NCBI RefSeq assembly: GCF_003386285.1
Contig: NZ_QPNC01000028.1
Span: 28,280 to 92,279 of the forward strand
Source: Nocardiopsis sp. FIRDI 009
GTDB lineage: Bacteria; Actinomycetota; Actinomycetes; Streptosporangiales; Streptosporangiaceae
Reading direction: 5' to 3'
Length of the DNA: 64,000 nt
Part shown: positions 60,892 through 64,000 of the stretch, piece by piece
How the letters are laid out: each line of letters opens with the position of its first letter
Numbering within the stretch: position 1 is the stretch's first letter
Translations under genes and position numbers: made by a program
Notes under the pieces: model-generated
What the model was told of the DNA's origin: nothing
Databases searched by the model: none
What the model saw: the letters and a program-made list of their open reading frames with translations, nothing else

Positions 60892-60922
60892 AGCATGGGG
60901 CCTGGAGTGCACTCCAGGTCAA
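60892..60922 (-). promoter_or_regulatory. MerR-type promoter and operator
   Basis: Minus strand: -35 TTGACC (60922-60917) and -10 CATGCT (60897-60892) are separated by 19 bases, the long spacing MerR regulators need. The perfect 18-bp palindrome CCTGGAGTGCACTCCAGG (60901-60918) fills the spacer. The start codon follows seven bases after the -10 box. This points to autoregulation of the merR-aldo/keto reductase operon. Confidence 0.8.
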
Positions 60923-60953
60923 GCGGAATCCGCGCTCGGGTTCGGCGGAGGGG

Positions 60954-61634
60954 TCAGCCGCCGCGGATCGCGCCGACGACGGCTCCGGTGAGGTCCTCGA
61001 TGATCTCGTCCTCGCCGACCTCGGGGTGCTCCAGCCACCACTCCCCCGCCGCCTGGACCATGCCGACGACGGCGTGCGCGACGATCTGGGCGTGCGGACG
61101 GCCGGTGACGCGGCCCTCGCTGGCGAGCTGCTCGGCGAGCTCCTCCCCCAGACGGCGGACCATGAGCCCCAGGTCACCGCGGGTGCGCGGGTCCTCGGAG
61201 GTGGCCCGGTCCATGAGGAACCGGTAGAGGTTGAGGTTCTGCGAGATCATCGACAGGTAGGCGCCGACCGTGGCACGGGCGCGGACCTCCAGCTCGGCGT
61301 GCTCGTGCAGCTCGGCGCGGATGCGTTCGATGAGCGGGTCGACGTGGCGCTGGGCCAGGGCGCGGTACAGGCCGCCCTTGTCGCCGAAGTGCCGGTACAG
61401 GATCGGTTTGCTGATCCCCGCCTCGGCGGCGATGGCCAGCATGGGGGCGTCGGGCCCGTCACGCTGGATCACCCGGTCGGCGGCGTCCAGGATGGCGCGG
61501 CGCCGTTCGGGGTCGCGCCCGCCCCGGCCGCGTCCGCCGCGGCCGGGCGCGCCGGTGGGGACCTCCGGCCGGGGGGCGCCGGAGGTGTCGTTGTCGTCGG
61601 TCAGAGCCGTCCGCCGTGTGTAGTCGATCGCCAC
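60954..61634 (-). CDS. TetR-family transcriptional regulator
   Basis: The protein is 226 aa from GTG. After a Gly/Arg-rich tail of about 40 residues comes the TetR helix-turn-helix (ILDAADRVIQRDGPD, then MLAIAAEAGISKPILYRHFG). The C-terminal ligand domain has the actinobacterial QAAGEWWLEHPE motif. It sits just downstream of the divergent MerR promoter region and upstream of nothing in its own direction, so its target is not clear. It may control the neighbouring thioesterase gene, whose stop is 38 bases from its start. Confidence 0.88.
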   Translation of the reverse strand: MAIDYTRRTALTDDNDTSGAPRPEVPTGAPGRGGRGRGGRDPERRRAILDAADRVIQRDGPDAPMLAIAAEAGISKPILYRHFGDKGGLYRALAQRHVDPLIERIRAELHEHAELEVRARATVGAYLSMISQNLNLYRFLMDRATSEDPRTRGDLGLMVRRLGEELAEQLASEGRVTGRPHAQIVAHAVVGMVQAAGEWWLEHPEVGEDEIIEDLTGAVVGAIRGG

Positions 61635-61672
61635 AAGGGTTCACCGTAGCGTCTCGGCGGGGTCACCGCCGC

Positions 61673-62452
61673 TCAGGAGCGGATCGCGATCCAGGTCGCG
61701 TGGGCCTCGGCGAGCAGGGCGCCGTCGGTGTCGTACACGGCGCTGCCGGTGTGCGTCTTGCGTCCGTCGACGGACTCCAGGTGGCCCATCACCACGTGGG
61801 TGTGCCCCACGCGCGGCGCGCGGTCGACGCGGGCGGTGATGCGGCCGAGGACGATGGGGCGGCCGACGACGTCGCTGGACCAGCCGCCGGGACAGTCGAG
61901 GGCTGCCCAGGTCTGGGGCAGGGGGACGGCGCCCGTGTCGTCACCGAGGTCGGCGTGCGGGGTCCAGGTGCAGGCGACGGTGTTGCCCTGGCCGTCGGGG
62001 CCGGTGGCCGGGCGCACGGATCCGGCGAACAGGCGGAGGCCGTCGCCCTGGGGGCGGGCGGGACCGCAGCTGTAGCAGTGCGGGAAGGGGTGCTCGACCA
62101 GGCCGGGGTAGCGGCTCTCGGCGTCCTCGGCCTCGGCGGGGGGCACCGGGCCGCCGGGGATGGCGGGGCGGTCGGGGAGTTCGGCGGTCCGGGCCTCGGC
62201 GACCAGGTGCGCCCGGTCGGTGCGTTCGGGGTCGGTCAGGCGCAGCCCGGTGGCGGGGTCGCCCTCCACCGTGAGCGGACGCCCCAGGGGCGGCGGGGTG
62301 CGCAGGGTGACCGTGACCGCCGGGCCGCCCGCGGCGGTGAGGTGGGCGGCGAGGAGTCCCGCGCTGTAACCGCCGTTGCCCGACCCGTCCGGCCCGTTGA
62401 ACCGCGCGGGGATGGTGATGGTGGGGGCGCCGTTGCCCGAGTTGGCGTTCAT
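61673..62452 (-). CDS. Hotdog-fold thioesterase-like protein
   Basis: The protein is 259 aa. It starts MNANSGNGAPTITIPARFNG and contains GSGNGGYSAGLLAAHL near residue 28, typical of a double-hotdog acyl-CoA thioesterase. Near 140 it has HCYSCGPAR, an unusual Cys pair. A PFPHCYSCG segment followed by WAALDCPGGWSS and ALLAEAHATWI is shared by a family of actinobacterial proteins of unknown substrate. The start is the ATG at 62452. TACGCT seven bases upstream may be a -10 box, giving a leaderless message. Confidence 0.72.
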   Translation of the reverse strand: MNANSGNGAPTITIPARFNGPDGSGNGGYSAGLLAAHLTAAGGPAVTVTLRTPPPLGRPLTVEGDPATGLRLTDPERTDRAHLVAEARTAELPDRPAIPGGPVPPAEAEDAESRYPGLVEHPFPHCYSCGPARPQGDGLRLFAGSVRPATGPDGQGNTVACTWTPHADLGDDTGAVPLPQTWAALDCPGGWSSDVVGRPIVLGRITARVDRAPRVGHTHVVMGHLESVDGRKTHTGSAVYDTDGALLAEAHATWIAIRS

Positions 62453-62999
62453 ACCGTCAGCGTAGGGGAGGCGCCCGGCCGCCTTCGTGCCGACCGGTCG
62501 GTTCGGGTCGGTCGTGGGGTCGGGGCGGTCCTCCAGCAGGGCGTCGTACAGCCAGCGGAAGACGAGGGGCCAGGTCAGGCGGGCGACACCGCGCGGACGC
62601 GGGGAGAGCAGGCGTCCGGGGACCGCCCCCGCCGTCCCGTCGGGGCGGACGGGAACTCGTGGAACCCGTCGAAACCGCGCGGCCCCCGGAAACGGAACCG
62701 CACCCGCCGGCCGGGGGATCCCGGAGGAGGCGACGCTCCTGGCGGCCGACGCGGCGCGGCGCCTCCTGACCCCGCGTCCCGCCACCGGCTGACGCACGGC
62801 CCGGCCCCGCACGGGTCGCGGGTGGTGGCGCGGTGGTCGAGAGGCTGACCGACCCCGAGATCGGCGCTCACCGCCCCGCGGAGCCGGTTCTGCGGCCACG
62901 TCGGCCGCGGGGCGCCTGTCGTTGACCGCGTGCCCCTCCCCGCATCCGGACGAGGTCGGGGGGAGCGACGGAGCGGGCGCGCGCCGCTTCCCGTGTCGG
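62453..62999. other. Intergenic region, no supported gene
   Basis: About 550 bases. On the minus strand at about 62,500-62,580 the reading LTWPLVFRWLYDALLEDRPD looks protein-like and continues in frame with the thioesterase gene, but composition breaks down further upstream and no start is convincing. Otherwise nothing recognised. Confidence 0.35.
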
Positions 63000-63284
63000 T
63001 CAGCGTTCCTTCCTCCGTGAGGGGCAGAACGGCCGGTGGCTGGCCGGGGCGAGCACGACGAACACGGACAGCGGCCAGACCACGGCCGCGACCAGGAGGG
63101 ACAGCCCCCAGGTCGCTGGGGTCACGACGGGCAGGTTGTCCACGATCCTGCTGAAGAACGCGTGGTTGTCGCGGCACGGTGTGCAGTCGGGCTCGGGGTC
63201 GCGGCCCAGCACACGCTCGGCCTCGAGGTGGAAGAGCAGCGCCGTCACGGCTCCGGCGGCGAGATAGACGTACAGGATCATCAC
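63000..63284 (-). CDS. Small two-helix membrane protein
   Basis: The protein is 94 aa. Two hydrophobic segments, about residues 2-19 (MILYVYLAAGAVTALLFH) and 56-80 (ATWGLSLLVAAVVWPLSVFVV), flank a 35-residue loop with a Cys pair (CTPC). A basic tail (SRRKER) ends it. No family recognised. The gene stands alone. Confidence 0.5.
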   Translation of the reverse strand: MMILYVYLAAGAVTALLFHLEAERVLGRDPEPDCTPCRDNHAFFSRIVDNLPVVTPATWGLSLLVAAVVWPLSVFVVLAPASHRPFCPSRRKER

Positions 63285-63476
63285 GGGGGCCTCCGGGCCA
63301 CGCTACCGGGTCGCGAAGGGGGCCCGGCGGACTCCGTCGACCGCGGGGGCGGCGTCGGCGTGCGGTGGCTTCGTCCCGTGGACGGCAGGGCGCGAACACC
63401 CCGGAAACGACGAACACCCCCGGCCCGGTCTCCCCACCACGGAGTGCGGTCTGGGTGCGCCTCTGCTGACCGGCGC

Positions 63477-63772
63477 TCACCACCACAGGGCAGGCCCGGA
63501 AGGCGCGGGCGCCCCTGGCGGACGCCGGATGGCCGGAGGTCCGCGTCGCCCCGGAACCCCACAGACGTCCTCCCAGGTCGCGTAGTCGGCTGCCCGGTCG
63601 CCGTCGTGGTCGACCTCGAACAGCAGCAGGTAGCCGCTGGACGAGTTCAGCGCCCGACCCCATCCGTACTGCCGTCCCCGGTGGGTGCCGTAGCGGACCT
63701 GGACTGTCCCCGCCGAGGTGTTCACCGACACGGCGGTCCTGGGGTCGGTGACGCTCCAGACCTGATCGGGGC
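63477..63772 (-). pseudogene. Small gene truncated at its 5' end by an ISAs1-type insertion
   Basis: The minus-strand reading PDQVWSVTDPRTAVSVNTSA continues through VRYGTHRGRQYGWGRAL and LLLFEVDHDGDRAADYATWE, a plausible small secreted-protein fragment. Upstream the frame hits a TGA inside the mobile element end at 63773, and no start codon precedes the conserved part except a GTG at 63731. The last 30 residues are Pro/Arg-rich and may be out of frame. The gene is probably broken. Confidence 0.5.
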
Positions 63773-64000
63773 CAGGGCTGTTTCATTCTCGGTGGGTGGT
63801 GACGTTCGCACTGGTCAGAGAAGACCGATCACGTCCAGCGGGCGGGTGAACGCCTCATACGACACCCACCGGATCGCGTCGGGCACCGTGTCCTGCCCCA
63901 ACCGGTCCAGGAACACCAGGGCGACCGCTCGCAGCGTGGCCAGGTTGTCGGGAGCGTGCCCGGAGCGGACCTTGCAGGCGCCCTCACCCAAAGTGACGTC
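63773..64000 (-). mobile_element. ISAs1-family insertion sequence, one end, cut by the window edge
   Basis: The element seems to begin at 63773 with CAGGGCTGTTTCATTCTCGG, a terminal sequence like those of ISAs1-family elements, followed 40 bases later by the stop codon of its transposase gene. Only this end is in the window, so the partner inverted repeat and target duplication cannot be checked. Confidence 0.65.
63815..64000 (-). CDS. ISAs1-family transposase, C-terminal 61 residues
   Basis: The visible part reads GEGACKVRSGHAPDNLATLR followed by AVALVFLDRLGQ and ends RPLDVIGLL. The xVR(S/T)GxxPxNxAxLR block is the conserved C-terminus of ISAs1-type DDE transposases, which move the element by cut-and-paste or copy-and-paste. 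The N-terminus and catalytic acids lie beyond the right edge. Confidence 0.75.
   Translation of the reverse strand, partial: DVTLGEGACKVRSGHAPDNLATLRAVALVFLDRLGQDTVPDAIRWVSYEAFTRPLDVIGLL

Overview
The window is chromosomal DNA from a very high-GC actinomycete. Third-codon positions are almost all G or C, GTG and TTG starts are common, many starts overlap the previous stop by ATGA, and the genes present are typically actinobacterial: an XRE/DUF5753-DUF397-HATPase trio, a carotenoid crtY-T-U-B-I group and a SWIM protein. The gene set fits Nocardiopsis or a related Streptosporangiales member, but no rRNA or other phylogenetic marker is present, so genus is inference. No tRNA, rRNA or CRISPR array was seen.

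Layout. (1) 1-6.1 kb: a WD40 protein cut by the left edge, a large sigma-region-4-like HTH protein, a zinc-binding unknown and an MscS-type channel. (2) 6.1-22.0 kb: most of a BREX type 2 (Pgl) phage-defence locus, all on the minus strand: pglX, then pglY-pglZ-brxD-brxHI with overlapping or abutting frames, then an uncharacterised 508-aa gene 37 bp downstream. (3) 22.2-25.1 kb: a WhiJ-like regulatory module (small CxxC protein, anti-sigma-like ATPase, XRE/DUF5753 regulator, DUF397 protein with an internal duplication) and a NIPSNAP protein. (4) 25.1-35.7 kb: more defence-type genes: an nSTAND NTPase with 14 WD40 repeats, an RloC/PrrC-like ATPase with a zinc hook and HEPN-like C-terminus, and a Gabija pair (gajA-gajB). 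(5) 36.0-40.2 kb: pglW, the kinase that completes BREX type 2, so the system is split by about 14 kb of other genes. (6) 40.5-48.5 kb: a tRNA-guanine-transglycosylase-like (DpdA-like) protein, an unknown, a PD-(D/E)XK-DUF2075 helicase fusion, an HNH endonuclease with an EVE/PUA-like front half, a DUF5710-HNH protein and a SWIM protein. (7) 48.6-56.5 kb: a carotenoid cluster for an aromatic carotenoid of the isorenieratene type, with an enoyl-CoA hydratase and a Rieske protein. (8) 57-64 kb: a membrane-anchored unknown, a MerR-aldo/keto reductase operon with a clear operator, a TetR regulator, a hotdog thioesterase, and an ISAs1-family element whose end cuts the 5' end of a small gene.

How the genes work together. 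PglW, X, Y, Z, BrxD and BrxHI form one anti-phage system (methyltransferase, alkaline-phosphatase-fold PglZ, ATPases, helicase, kinase). Gabija, the RloC-like protein, the STAND-WD40 protein and the nuclease-helicase fusion are separate lines of defence in the same island. The best candidates for something undescribed are the 508-aa gene ending the brxHI operon, the TGT-like/unknown/nuclease-helicase group at 40.5-44.3 kb, and the compositionally foreign core of PglX.
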